NCBI GenBank assembly: GCA_019925105.1
Contig: JAHGAU010000045.1
Coordinates: 62,001 to 126,000, forward strand
Direction: 5' to 3'
Length of the DNA: 64,000 nucleotides
From: Niebla homalea
Taxonomy: Eukaryota > Ascomycota > Lecanoromycetes > Lecanorales > Ramalinaceae
How positions within the stretch are numbered: position 1 is the first letter of the stretch; the number at the start of each line of letters is the position of its first letter. This document shows positions 39,030-54,350 of the stretch, one piece after another. A model generated the notes under the pieces. That model made no database searches. It was not told the DNA's origin and saw only the letters and a program-made list of their open reading frames with translations. The position numbers and the translations under genes are program-made.

Positions 39030-41900
39030 ATATATAAAACGTACTCCCCGTACTTATAAAGAAAGAAAAAAAGTTAAATTATAACTTGTATTTAATTATT
39101 ATTTTATATATAAAGTATTACTTATATTTTATATAAAGTTAATAAAAAGAATATATAATTTATTAAGAATTTTATTATATAAAATTTTCTTTTAAACGGA
39201 TATAAAATATAAATATTAAATAATAAAAGTTTATTCCGATAACCGATATTATCTTACCTTTAATATATTAAGTATTAAATAATTATAATTAATAAGGATA
39301 TTTTAAAAACGTATATATGTTTATTTATTTTTATTAAACTTATAAATATTATATTAAGAATTATTTTAAAATTGAATCAGGAGTTATTTTTCTTTATCCT
39401 TAAAAAAGAATATAACTTTATTAATTTAATTTTTTATTTTAACGATATCTTTAAAGTATATAGGATATAAAAAGAATAATTTACCTTTTTAAGAAATTAT
39501 TTTTTTCCGTAAATTTTACAATTAAAGTTAAAACTAATATTTAATAAATTAAAAATTAATATAACAAAAATTAAAGTATTAAAAAAAACGTATATAAATT
39601 AAACCCAAAAAATACGAAAAAATACTTAATTAAACCGTACCGTAAAATATAAGAAACGTTAAAGGATTCTTAGGTATTATCGGTATAATAAGAAAATAAA
39701 TTAAAAACTTTATAAAAATAACTTACCCGTTTATCCGTTTAACCGGAAATATAAAGTAAAAATAGGAAAAATTGGAAAATATATTATTTTAACTTATATA
39801 AAATATAATAATAAAGGTTAAAGCTTTATTTAAATAAAACCTAAAGATACCGGTTTATATATATATTAATATTTTAGAATATAAAGCCGGATATTATATT
39901 ATTTAAATTTAGGATAATTATATTATCCTCTTTATTTATAATTTATATATAATAAATAAAACGGAACGTAATTACGATATTTTTAAGTAAGAATTAATAA
40001 TCATTATTATATTTAAAGAAAAGTTCTTTTATATATTATATATAAAAGAGATTTTAATTATATATATAGATTATAAATTATTTATAAAGTTTATAAACGT
40101 AAATCACTATAAAAATATCTATATAAAATAAGTAAATAAATTAAAAAAACTATATATTAAAATTAAATATATTTAAAAAGAAATTAATAAAATTACGGAT
40201 AGCTTATTAAGAATATTATTTAATAATTTAAATTATATACTTAATAAAGTAATAAAGAAAATAGCCTTTAAAATATAAAAGAATAAAAATAATATAACTT
40301 AATTTTAAAAAAAATATTAAAAAAGGATATTATATTATATTATAAAAGCTCTTTAAAGAAATAAGGAAAAATAAAATTAATACTTATAATAATAGATAAA
40401 TTACGATATAATAATTAAAGGGTTAATTAACTTAAAACGTAAAAGGAAAATTAATAAAGAAGAATATAAATAAAAGGAAAAAAAGTAAATATAAGAGAAT
40501 TATAATTATAAAGGATAATTAATAATAAGTTAATACGGATATATAATATAAAATTAAATAATAATTACGAAATAAAACGTATATAAATCGATTACGAATT
40601 TATAAAAGTATTAAAACTTAAAAAGTTATTCTACTATAAGGATAATAATTAATATACTAATATTATTAAATATTTTAAAATAAAGGTAAGGTTTTAAAAA
40701 AATATACTAAATTAAATTTAATAAATAACTAATAATTATAAATTAAACTTAACCGTTAATAAGTTATTTTACCGATATAAAAAGCGTTAAATAATATATT
40801 TAATAAAGGAAAAAATTATATAAATACTTAAGGAAGTCTATAATAACGTAAAATACTTTTTACTAAAAATTATATTAAAGAAATTACGATATTATTATTA
40901 ATAATTAAATATAATAAAAGATATTATAAAATATATATAAAAGTATTTAATTTATATAAAATAAATATACGGAAGCTATACGGTTCTATTAAGTCTAATT
41001 AAGATAAAGGCCTTTTTAATTTATTTAAGGCGGACTTTATTAATTTTTTTAAATAAACGTAAGGCGGTCTTTAATATTTTTTTAATATAATAAATTATTT
41101 CTTACGACTTATATAATTATTCTATATTACGTTAATTAAAGTTAAAAACGTAATTATTATATTAAAAGAATATATAAATTATTACTTAAAACCCGCTATA
41201 ATATATATAGATATCGGGAAAATATTTATAAATAAGAAAATAAGAAGCTTTTTTTATATATACGATATTTATTTTATTTTAATATTAAATATTATATATA
41301 AAATAATAAAAATAATAGAATCTAATAATTAAATTTAATAAAATATTATAAGGAATACGTAAATTTAATAAAAGTATAATTAAATATAGATAAGAAAATT
41401 AACATTATTAAATACTTAAAGTACGTTTTTATTAATACCCTTTTTAAGGTTAAATTAAACATTGTCTATAAACGGAACGTAAATAAATTATAAGTTAAAG
41501 TATATATTATAGAAAGAATAATACCGCTTTTAAAAGAAGCGATATATAAAGCCGTTTAAAAATTCGTAATAAATTAAATAAATATTAAAAAAGAATTATA
41601 AGAGAAATTAAACGTAATAAAGGATTAATAAAAGAAATATTATAATAAAGGAATATAAGATTAAAACCTATTAAAAAAAGGATAATTACTTATATAACGG
41701 GATTTTACCTTAAATCTTAAAAAACTTAAGTTTTATTAAGTTAAAATATTTATTATTAAATGTTTTATAAAGGAATATAAAACTTTATATAAATTAAAAA
41801 GAATAAATAAAACTTTTATATTTAACTTATTTTATAAGGATTATTTTAAAGTATTTATATTATGTACCGGATATCTTAAACCCTCCGATAAGTTAAAGTT
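39030..41900 (+). pseudogene. G2 pol relic (reverse transcriptase, RNase H, integrase)
   Basis: The RT active-site relic FYFNDIFKVY at 39432-39461 derives from YFDDIxVY. At 39664-39743 the frame reads GFLGIIGIIRK, stop, IKNF and then PFIRLT, a clear match to the Gypsy linker GFLGxxxYYRRWIxxF...P(L/F)xxLT with Trp turned into a stop. The integrase C-terminal stretch near 41.7-41.86 kb (frame ending NLFYKDYFK, like the PVFHxSLL region) fits the end of pol. All parts read on the plus strand. Confidence 0.8.
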
Positions 41901-41999
41901 AAAAATAATAAAAAGAATTAGAATTTAACGGACGTAAATAAAGAATACTTTAGTCCTTTAAAAACCGTTATAATTATAAATAATATAATTTAAAAGGAG

Positions 42000-44662
42000 G
42001 AAATATATATAAGTAATATAATGCCGTTTTTTTGATATTTTTATTTTATTTACCTTTATATTTCGGTATATTAAAGAACTTAAGAAAATATAGATTTAAA
42101 AAAAAAAAGGAAAAAGAATAAATTATAAATTATATAATAATAAAATTATAAGAATTTATAATTATTTATAATTAAAATATTTCCTTAAAAAGAGAAAGAA
42201 AATATGTTAAAAATAATGTATAAATAAAAGCATAGTTAAATATTAAGGTTATATATTGAAAAATCTATTTAAAAAAACGTTTTTCTTACGGATTATAAGT
42301 TTAAATATTGAATATATTATAAATATTATATTAAGAATACGGATAAAATATATTATTAATATAAATATAAAATCTATTTTAAATAGCGGGTGGTTAAGGC
42401 TTTAATTATACTTTTAAGATAAGAGAATATATTTAAAATTATCCTTTATTGCGGTAATTACGGGGCATAAAACCGTATTAATTATCTTACCTTAAGAATA
42501 AAAAAGGAGGCGGAGTAAAAAAAACCGGTATATATATAAAAACGTAACCTAAGATAAAAATAACCCGTTATTAAGGAAGCGACCCGATAGGTAAGCCCGA
42601 TAACGTAATTAAAGGAATTAATAAAATTTAAATAATTTAAAGACCAATTAAGACTTTAATCCGCAGATAATTGTATATATACCCTTTTAATAAAACGTAT
42701 ATTAAGGTAAAAATTATAATAATATACGTAATAACTTTAATTTAAAATTAAAGTTAAACGATATAAATTATACGTAATAAGCTTAAGAATAATCCGGAAC
42801 GTAAAGTCTATTAAAATTAATAATATAAAGTTCAAGAAAAACGTAAAACTCTCCTTAAAGTATAACCGCGTTATCCGTAAAAATAATATTAATTAAGAAT
42901 AATTAAGGAGCTATATTTAAATTAAGGATTTAAAAGGTTATTATATGTACGGGGAAGAGGCAAAAAAAGAAACTTATTAAAAGAAAAACGCTTATAAAGA
43001 TACGGGTAAGGGCTATTATATACGTATAACGCGAATAACGGACTTAAGAAAAGGAAAAGTTAATAAAAAAGCCCGGGTAAATATATCGTTTAAATAAGGA
43101 ACCGGTTAATAATTACTTTATATATAAAAGGGAGAAATAATTTATTAAAATTAAAATTATTAAAATTTAAACCAGAAATATCCTTAATTAAATTTAAATT
43201 GGATAAACGATATTATCTCTTTTTAAACGATTATTTATAAGATTTAATTAAGGTATTAATCCTTAAAAACGACGGGTTATATTTTATATAGGCTTTTTTA
43301 TATTGGCTAAACTCGTATAACCAAAATAAACCGGCGATACCGGTAAAGCCGGATTAATATAGGGATAATTAACGTACTTAAATTAAAGGGGTCGATTAAG
43401 TAAAGGGGTAAAGAAAAAACGATATAAATAGCTAAATTAATTAAGTAGAAAATAAAGGTAAAAAAACGGACCGTTAAGACTTAAAAGCAGGTTATAAAAA
43501 TAATAAATAAATACCAGATATAGAAAACGTAAAAAGAGGTACTAATTAAAACTATAATTATTAGATTAATTAAAAATTATAATTAATTGTAAAACGTATA
43601 TAACCTTTTATATTAAATTTACGATTAATATCGGAATTAAAAAATATATAATATATTAAAGAAAAAGCGTTTATTTAAATTATATTTTAATATTAAAAAT
43701 CTATAGAAAAAAGGAATTAATAATAATTAATTAAAAAATAAATTAATTTATATATATTTAGATAAAAATTATAATCGCCCGGCCGGTATTTAAAGATATA
43801 ATTTAAATAAATATTATTTAATAAACTCTTAATACGGCAGTAATTAATAAAAATAAAGTAACGGTTACCGTCGATTTATTAATATTTAATATACGCCTAG
43901 GCCCCGGTACGTATACGGGAAACGTAAAACTAGATATATACTATAAAAAGCTCTTAAAAGTAAAAAAGTTAAAATAAATTAAAATTATAGGGAACCGTAA
44001 GGTATAACTTTAAATATATTAATTAATTGTTAAATAAATAAACCCTTATAATAATAAGAATACGTTTATTTAACTTAATAAAATTAATAACGAAAAAGTA
44101 CTTCTTAAAGTATAAGGATATAATTAAAGTAATTATTATAAATATTATTAAAGAATCTTATATAGAATTCTAAAGATTATAAGTAAGTTAATATAAATAT
44201 AAAATAAATAAATAATATTAAAGTTATTAATTTATATATATCTTTAAAAGGATTCCGATAAGTTAATTATAAATTTAATTGAAATTAAATTTATATAAGA
44301 GAAGTTTAAAAAGTTAAAAATTAAAAAGATTAAAAAAATAAGGAAATAAAAAAAAATATAAAAAAAATAAAGAAAATAAATAAACGAGAAAAATAAAGTA
44401 AATAATTACGCGGTAAGGTTAGTAAGAAAGTAAATAATTAAATATTATCGTTAATGTTTTATTTATTAACGGAACCGGTTAAAACGGAACTTAATAAAAA
44501 TAATAAGCAATATTATTATGTTTAAAAGGAACCTTTTTTAATATATTTTCTAGAAATACTTATATCGGGACGATTATACGGAAAGTATTAAAAGAATATA
44601 AAAATATATTTTATTTATAAATAAATATAGCCTTAAGGGTACTTAACATATTAATTAATTGA
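42000..44662 (+). other. G2 region downstream of pol, unidentified
   Basis: About 2.6 kb of RIP-mutated, purine-rich sequence, continuing after Lb to 59243. It is less AT-extreme than the rest (clusters such as gcgacccgataggtaagccc at about 42580), suggesting a GC-rich original. I recognise no domain. In an element of this orientation it would be an extra 3' ORF, a long 3' non-coding region or another nested relic. Confidence 0.45.
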
Positions 44663-44680
44663 ATATATAACTAAGGAATG

Positions 44681-46600
44681 ATGGCGACGAACAACGGGAC
44701 CCCAAAGGTTCAAAACGATGCACGCGTATATAACTTAAGTAATAATAAGGTAAGTGCCTTAAGTACAATAAGCGGAAGCGGAGTAATAATAAAGGTAAAA
44801 GGGGTAGAAGGATAAACGGCTTTTATTAACGGAAATAATAATAATTCATACGGACGGCACGATAACAATATTATAAAGGACTCTTAAATTAAATAAAAAA
44901 CTAATAATTAATAAAATACGCGTAAAAAGACGTATATAACATATAAAGGTAACGTAGGTATAAAAGGTAAATAAAAAATAAAAAAGATAAGGACGGTATA
45001 TAACGACGGATAAAAAGTAAATAGGGGCGGAGAAAACCTTATTAAGTATATATGAATTAAAAAAAAGCCGGGTAAGGATAAAGGAATATTAAGTAATTAA
45101 GGATAAATTATAAAAAAGGATAACCGTTAAACGTACGGAAAAAAAGTAATAAAAGAAGAAACAATAAAAATATTAAAGGGTTTCCTTATAATTAAATGGA
45201 AAGATATTATATTAAAAATTTAACCGATATTATAGATTAAGTTATAAAAAGTAAAGGATTTTTACGTAAAAACGGGGGTAGAATTAAGGGATTTAAAAAG
45301 GATACGCGGAGCTTAAAAAGCGGTAATAAAGGTACCGGCGAAAAGAGGCAAAAAGAATTAAGGAGGCTATATATAAAATAAAAAAGCGACGGGAAAAGCT
45401 TTACGGATAAAAATAAAAATAAACTAAATAATAAGGTTTATAAAAATAATACCTATATTAACGGTAAAAAAGGTAAGGATTAAAGAGAAAATAACGATAT
45501 TAAAAAGGTAAAAACAATAACTATATAATTATTAAATAAAAAAGAAAAAAATATAATTATAAAAACGAACCCTTTATAATTAATAAAGGCGTTTAAGGTA
45601 ACGGGGGAGGCGTTAATAAAGTAAATTATCATAATATATAAAATATAAAGTAAAGATATTTTCCTTAATATAACCTTATTAAAAACGAAGAAAAAACTTA
45701 AAAAGTCGAAAAAATAAATTAATAAAAAAGGATATAAGATAATAAAAATATTAAAATAGTCGTTCGTTATCATAATAAACGGGATATACCTAATAAAGTT
45801 TATTAAAAAAAATTACCTTAAAACGGATAAAAAAAGAGAATATAGTTTTTTATCCCGGATTAAAAATTATTAATTATAATCTTCCTTTTATAATAAAAAG
45901 GCTAAATACTTTTAGCCGGATAAAGAAGTACTTTATGGTTATTTTAAGTATAACGTTAATAAAAAATATATAATAATATCCTCGATAAAAAGGTAATAAA
46001 GGGTAAGTCCCTTAAATTAATAAGGTTATAAGACCGAATAATAAATATTTATTAATACTTTAAATATTAAAGATATAAATATATTATTATAAGGTACCTT
46101 GATAGTATAAAGTATACGGTATACGTTAAAGGGCATAATATATATAAATATATAAGTTTAATAATAAAAAGTTTAATAAAGAATACGTTAAAATATATAA
46201 TATATAAGAATAATAATTATTTAACGTAAAACTTATAGTATATAATAAAGGTTAAAAAGACTTAACGTAAGGAAATTAAGATAACGGTTAAAATATAACG
46301 TTATAATTTATATAAATCTAGACCGGCAAAATAATTAAGGACGGTTTTAAAACGTAAACGGAGCCCGTTAAATAAAGAAAATTAAAGTATAATAATTAAT
46401 AACGTAAAAAAGAGGAAGTTTATAATAATATTAATCTTTAAAGCCGGCAGTTTAACCGGGATAATTATTATAATAAGAAAATTAAGGTAAATAACGCTTA
46501 GCTTTAAGGAGAAACCGTTTATATAAATTAAAATTAATAAAGAGAACTTAATAAAAACGGATATATAATATACTTATACTTTTAAAAATAATATAATATA
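44681..46600 (+). pseudogene. Lb ORF1 relic
   Basis: The start codon and first 16 codons survive (MATNNGTPKVQNDARV), followed by a stop that looks RIP-made. This is the least damaged ORF1 start in the window. ORF1 of such LINEs encodes a nucleic-acid-binding protein; I do not see its zinc knuckles. The end point is approximate. Confidence 0.65.
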
Positions 46601-49195
46601 ACGTATATAAAGAAGTAATTAAAGCTATAATATTAATATTTAAATTTAAAAAGATAAAGGATATTAATATTATAATAATATAAAAGCCGCCGTATAATCT
46701 ATATATATATTTTTCGATTAACCCGGGGGATAATTTTTACTTAACCTTTAAAGGAAATAAAACGATATAAATATATTTCTTTATAAATAAAAAATTAAAT
46801 ATAAATAATTAAAACGTTATTTATTACGGAAAGAATCTATATATACTTTAAATTATATAAAAAGGAAATACTAAGGGTAATTTAAATATTTATAACGTAT
46901 ATAATCCGCCGTTAATTAATAGAAAAAAGCCTTTTATAATCCCGTTATTTAAGGATATTATAACCGTACCCGGCGAATACCTTTTAATAAGAGACTTTAA
47001 TCTTTATTATATTAAAGAAAATAAAAAAAAAAAATATATAATTAATTACGTTAAGTCTAAGAGTTATTAATAATTATTATCCGGCTTAATTTTACGTTAT
47101 TAATATTAAAAGGAATTATAATATAAGAAAACCAAGGATTTAAGATTATAATTAACTTAAGGTTTAACTTAAAAGGTATTGTTAATATAGTTATTATATA
47201 CGGGCCTTATAAGGACTTAAAATATAATTTAAATTATTAACCGATATAAATAACCTTAAATTAATTAATCGATATAACCTTACTTTTACCGATAAAACGG
47301 GCGTAAACAACGGTTAAGGAAGCTAAGGTATATATAAAAACGGTAAAGATAATATCTTAGTTAACGGAACTCCCCCGGCTTAATAATAAGGAATAAATTA
47401 ATTTTTTCGTAAAACGGATAATAAAAACGTTTAATAGAATAATTAATATAATAATCTTAATAATAAAGCCGTTTTAGAAAGTTAAAACTTATTAAAATAA
47501 AGAATATATAAAAATAATTATAAAAATAAAAGCGCTTATTAAGTAAGCGGCCCAATATAAGAATCAGGAGACGTTTATACGGTTAAAAAAAGCTTAAGAA
47601 AAAAAGGAGAATATTATTAAAGGATTAAATAAACGTACTTTTAGTTAATAATATATAACTTAACCGTTTTTTTTTATAATATTTAGAAATTAATGAAATA
47701 TAATAAAGAATAAAGTAAGAAATTTAAGTTTATTTTTAAGTTTTTACCTTTTAAAAGGTTAAACGGTATAATAATTAATATATTTAATAATAAAATTAAG
47801 GCCCTTAAAAAAGCATTCTTTCCCCCGCTATTAAAAATTAGTTTAATAAATATTAATAATACGGTATATCCTAAATTAATAATAATAAATAACGCAATAA
47901 CTTAAAAAATAATAATTAAAGTAATTAATAAATTAAAGAAGAATAAAGCCCCCGGACTTAACGGTATTCTAAATAGGTTCCTATTTATAATAACGTTATT
48001 ATTTAAAGGGTCTTTATTTACTTATTTTAAGGTTATTTTAATCTAGGATATTACCTTTATAAATTTAAAGAAATTAAAACGATAATCCTTAAGAAGCCGG
48101 TTAAACCAGATTACTTAGAAATAAAATTATATAAATTAATAATATTCCTTTATACGTTAAAAAAAACCTTAAAAACGGTAATTATAAAGATCCTTAATAA
48201 TTACGTTGAAAAGTATAAGTTACTTTTTAAATAATAAATAAAAACGAAGAAAAAACGGTTAACGGAAACGGTTTTTAAAAGTTTAATTAATAGCGTATAT
48301 ATAATACAAGGTTATAAGAAGAAATACATTATAAATTTTCTTTCTTTAAATATTATAAAAATATTTAATAAAATAAATCATTAAAGGTTATTATATAACT
48401 TACGGGAAAAAAAGGTTTTATTTTCTTTTATAAGTTAAATAGAAAGTTTCTTAAACGATTAAGCGATATTAATTAACTTAAAATAAAAGATAATTATAAT
48501 AAAACTTACGATAATAGGGATCCCTTAAGGATTATTTATTTTCCTGGTTTTGTTTTTATTCTTTAATAACCCGCTTATTAAAGACTTAATAAAGTTAAAA
48601 TAAAAGGTTTAAGTTAAAGGCTTTATTAACGATATTTACCTTTTAACTTATAATACGTTTACTTATATAAACTATATAAAGCTAAAATAAATATATAAAG
48701 TTTATTTATAATAAATAAAAATATATATAATTTAATCTTTAAGTTAATAAAAAACTTAATTAAAAGGATTATATAAATAAGGTTTAAAGGAAAATAGTCT
48801 CGTAAGAAAAAGGTTTTATTTACTTTACGGTATCAACGTAAGGAACTATTTTATAAAAAACTAAAATTATATATTAAGTAATAATAAAGTTTACTATAAC
48901 GTATATAGTAATTATTTAATATATATTTAAAGGTATACTTAAATATAAGAAGGAGCCCGTTTCATAATTATAAAAGGTCCAGAATTGGTACCTAAAAGTA
49001 GTTAATAAAACATATAAAGCAACCTCCGTCCCGGTATTAAAGTCCGAGGTCTTTATATTATTAATAGAGTTAGCCCTTAATTAAATAATCGCTTAAACGA
49101 GGCTTAAAAAAGGTATATATCCGGTTACGTTAATAAGAAACGAATATATTTATTAAAATTATAAGAAGTTTCGGATAAAAAAAAGCAGAAAAACG

Positions 49196-49528
49196 TATTA
49201 GACTGACTCCGCTGGCGGCACGCCGGCGGGACTAGTAAAGGTAGGCGTAGAAAACGTAACGTTACGGTCTGGATACTTGGGCATTACTTTAATAAGTAAA
49301 TTAATAATAAGATTAATTCTTTAAGAACTCAGAAAGAATTAAAGTATAGTCTTTACTTAAGGTAAAGGTAATAATTACCCCGTTTTACGCCTATTAAGCT
49401 ATAGCTTATAAATAACGCATATTAAGGCCGTTATTAAGGCCTTTTATTAAGGCTTAACGGTTTACCTTAACGCAGTAATATAATATATTATTATAACGCC
49501 GGCGTAAAGATAACGTTAATTATTAATA
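49196..49528 (-). repeat. E3 left LTR (333 bp, 3' LTR)
   Basis: The outer 90 bp are GC-rich and nearly unmutated (tgactccgctggcggcacgc near the start). The inner half is RIP-altered and reads like the other copies. Confidence 0.92.
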
Positions 49529-52500
49529 ATTATTTCCCCCTTTATATATTAGTCTTTAAGGTATAAAGAAATATATTTAAGAAGCTAGCGTAAAGCCGGC
49601 TGAATATAAGGCTTATTAAAAACCTATTATTAAACCCAATAAGAAAAAAGTAAAAAGAAAAGAGTCCTTAAATATATACGTAAATATAATAGTATCTATT
49701 TAATAATAATATAATAAAGGTATTTTACGTTAATAAATAATTAACGTAATTTAAAAAGCTTATTAAAAATTTCTTTATAAAATTTAATAAAAAAAATAAA
49801 ATAAAAAAAGTGTCTTTATAATATTAATTAATAATTATTTAAGGCTTTATTATTAATTTATTACGTTATAATAAAAATATACGTTATCGTAGAAACGGTA
49901 CGTAATTATAATAAAACCTTTATTCTATTTTAAATTTTTTTTCTTTTTTCTTTAATAATCTTAATTATTCTTATAAATATAATATATTAAGGGTTTATAT
50001 AAATATTTATAAGTTAATATACGTATAATTATATACCTTTATTATTTATATTATTATTATAATAAATAACGTTAATATTATATAAACGTTTTATTTACGT
50101 TAATAATCCGTTTATTTTTATTTATTAATAAAATATATAAGTTTATTTTAATTTTTAAATAATATAACGTATATATAATAACGTTTTATTAATATAAATA
50201 TAAATATAATATTAATGATATATATAATAACGCTTTACTTAATTTATTTCTTATAAGATAAACTTTTATATTAACGGGGTCCTTTATTTTATTATAAATA
50301 TCGTAATAAATAATACCCTTCCCGTTGCCTTCCCGTAAATATCCTTAACGCCATCGGACCGTTATTATTTTAATATATATATAGTTCCTAAATTAATTAT
50401 AACCCCAGGTAATTTAATAAATACGTAAGTATTAATCGATTAATATACGGTTTATTAAAGCGTAAGTCCGGTACGTATAAAAGCGTAGCGAAATCCTTTA
50501 AGATTTTAAAGTTTTCCGGTTAAATATTAATTAAACGTTAATTATTATTAATCGGACGGAATATATATTCCGTTAAGTTACTTTAAAAGTTAAAAAAAAA
50601 ATATTAATCCTTTAAATTAAAAAAAAGGTACTTATTATTTACGTTAAAACGGCAGAAAAAAAGATTATCCGGCTTAAAAAATAAATAAATAAATTATAAT
50701 TTAATAACGTAATAACGGTATTAATATTTAATAACTAAATTAACTTAATACGGGGGGTCCGGGCCCTTTATAAGAGTTAATTCCGTTAAGGAGTTATTCC
50801 CTATTTTCTAACCCTATATCCGGGGTAAAGAAAATAGACTTTAAACTTATAATATCCGGTAACCTAAAAAATAAAAAGGAAGAGGGAAATACGGGCTTCG
50901 GCTTATTTAAAGAAAAGGAAGAAGAGGTTATACCCTTTTTAACGGCGTTATTAAGGGGGTTAACCTTGGTTTCTAAAAGTAATACCTTAGAATTAAATTA
51001 AAGAGTTTTTCGGTAAATAATATTAAAGAGAGGCCTTTAATTAAAACGGAGAAAAAAACGGGGGGAAAAAAAAAGGATAAAGAAAATATGAAGCTTTTAT
51101 ATTTATTTTTAACCTTATTAATTTATTTATAAAAAGAAAAAACTTACGTTAACGCGGAGCTATAAATTATTCTTTTATTTTTATATATTAATATTAGTAA
51201 AGTTCGGCGTTAAACGTTAAAGTTAATAACGTTAAGCGTTAAGCGTTTATAATCTATATATTATTAAAAAGTAATAAGGCGAACGATATTATAAGTTACC
51301 GATACGTTAATGTAAACTTACTAAATATACTTATTAATCTTTTATTACTTTAAATAACTTTATTTTTTCAACTTTATTTACTTAATATTTCCTTAATAAC
51401 GCGTTGGGCGCTTATAATTTAATGCTTGCGTTTCTTTATTTTTTTAACATTATCGTGGTTATTATTAGAGCCATTTTTACCAAGTATAATATTATAATAA
51501 AGATAATTATTTCCGTAACGCCGGCTTATCCGCATATATAATACCCGTAATAAAGAAAGTTATTAATTAAAGCTTAAACTCCAATAATCTTACGGAAGGA
51601 TAACGTATAAAAGTTAAATAATTATAGTATTAATTATATATATAATTATTAACTATATATATAACTTCCGTTATTATAACGTTATAACCTTATTTATATC
51701 TCCTTTTACTTTATATTATTTTATCGTATTATTTTTATAATTTTTAAGAATACTTTAAGTTTATTTTTAATACTTATTAATTATATTTAAGGCCTTAATT
51801 AATTTATTTAATTTAATATTAAATGCTTTTTTTACTTTTAACCTTATTAATAATTTCTTTAATTATTTATTTTTCTTTATTATTAATTAATTTAAGTACT
51901 TATATTATAGTTTCCGCCGTTTAATTATTGATATAAATATAATAAAACTTTAAAAGAAAAACATAAATAATAAGGTAAATTTAATAAATAATAAAAAGGA
52001 ATAAACGGTACGTTTATATTTTAATTTTATTATTAATTTTAAAGGGTCTTATAAATTAAAGCGTAAATTTTTTATTTAATTATTTTAATTTAAGGTTTTT
52101 AATATTTAATATTATTAAATTATTAACGTTATATAATTTTAACTTATATTTTTTATTATATATTTTTTAAGTTAATTTAATAATATAACGTTATTAATCC
52201 GTTAATATTAATTGTATTTTATATAATATTTTAATTTTATCTTTTATTATAAATATTTTTTTTTATAGGTTTATTCTTAAGTTTAAAATAAATATTTAAA
52301 TTATAATTATATATCGCTATAAAAAGGCTATAATTTAAAGTTAAATATTCTGAATTTATATAAATAAATTTAATTTAAGGGAATAATTTTATTTAATTCG
52401 TTTATTTAAAACTGGTGAAAATCCTTAAATATTATTTAAAGTTTTAATTTTAATGTTTTATTTAATTATCTATTCATAAATAAAAAATAATATTTAATTT

Positions 52501-52599
52501 ACGCTTTATCTTTATATAATAATATATTAAACCCTAGAATTTATTAATAAATAAAAACCCCCGATCTATTACGATTTTAGTCAACGTATTATAATATAA

Positions 52600-54350
52600 T
52601 ATAATTTCTTTAAAAAAGAAGTCTATTAACGTAATAATATCGATTTATTTTATAACGGAAAGGTATCTATATATCTTTATATATTTATTTATGATTATTA
52701 AAATCGAATTATAGATATTATCTTTAACCTTATTCATACGTAAATTAATAATAAAGTTTATATTAAGTTTTTTCTAGGATATAACCGGTTAAAAGAGTAA
52801 AGTAAGTTTACCGTAAAAATGATAACGTAATACTTTAATCCTTTAATAAGTATTATACGTTTTAATATAATTATTAACTTAAGCCTTTAAGCCGTCTTAG
52901 TAATATTTACGGATTAAGAACTTATAAGTTTTTTCAGCTTTAAAGTGGCCCGTTAGCGGGTTATTATAATATTTATTAATTAACTTTTTTTTAACCGCTT
53001 TATCCCGGGGGACATATATATAACTTTTATAAATAATAAGGTTATTAAGATTGAGTTTTTAAGTATTATTATAACCTTAATAAAAATACGTTAATATTAC
53101 GTTATTATCTTTAATCTTATATATAAACGTATTATTAACTTATAAATCCTTAATAAGTAACTTAATTAACTTAAATTCTTTATAAGGCCTTTTAAGTAAT
53201 TATTAAATCTCTTTTTACGGGATAATAACTTAAATACCTTTTAAAGTAAATAATAATTAATAATTAATAATTATTATCCGCCGGCGTTTTACCGATTTAT
53301 TGGATTAAAGTATAAACTTATTTTATAAAATAAATAATAAAATAATATTAAAAAATAAAACTCCTTTAAAATTTAAACGTTTTAATAAAGGATTAATAAA
53401 GTTTATTTTACTTTAACGATAAAATACTTTAAAATTATAATTAATAAGTTTTAATGCTTATTTAATTTAACGTAAGCTTAATATTAATTATTTTATAAAC
53501 TTTTAAAAATTATTATAATTTATTTATATTTAAATAGCTTTAAAGTTCCTTTTTAAATAATACCGTTATTACTTAAACGCCGTAATAATAATGAAAAACT
53601 CTTAATCGTATATTTTATAATTTTATTTAATAAGGGTTATTTTTCTGGATTAATATATAATTAAATATTAATAACCCTCCTTAAATTATTAAGATAAAAT
53701 ACTTATAATAATAAAGTTAAATATATCGGTTTTTACTTATATTTCCCGTTCTAAGTTAAAATAATAAAATAATAATATATTAATAAATATTTTACGGAAC
53801 CAGTAGAACGCCGTATTTACTGTATTATTTTATTTTAACGGGTTAACTTTTTTTTTCCTTATTATTTTTAAGTAAATTAATTAAAAACTTAATTATTATT
53901 AAATATTTATAAATAAAATAATAATAAAAATTTATAAAGCTTAAAATAATTTATACTTCCTGGTTAGTTTTTAAAGTAAATTAATCCTTAATAATTTAAA
54001 TATGCTTTTAATCTATTTAAATCTTTTTAATAAAAACGATAAACCTTAAGAACTTTACTTAAATAATATTAAATTAATACTTTTTAAAATTAACGTAAAG
54101 TTAAAATTAATAAAGTCGCTTAAAAACTTATTAAATATAATGTTAATAATCCGCCAGATTCTTATTAAATATTAAAATATTATTTAAATAAATTATATAA
54201 ATTATATTAATAAAATTAATAAGGGTACGGTTAATATAAACTTAAAAAGTTATTAAAATATTAATTAATTTAAATAATATAACGAGATATTTAAAATGGC
54301 TATAAAATATATAAAACGCCGTCTTTTACTTATTACCGGACTTAATTTAT
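52600..54350 (-). pseudogene. E3 pol relic (reverse transcriptase to integrase)
   Basis: The RT YLDDILIFSK-type motif survives as YLNNILIFNK at 54190-54161, with both catalytic Asp codons now Asn, the usual result of G-to-A. The integrase core relic lies at about 52740-52665, with its Asp also changed to Asn. The limits given bracket only the recognised parts. Confidence 0.8.

Noticed and set aside
45480..45773. 97-codon hydrophobic frame on the minus strand
   Set aside because: It is antisense to the LINE Lb ORF1 relic, the same artefact as above.
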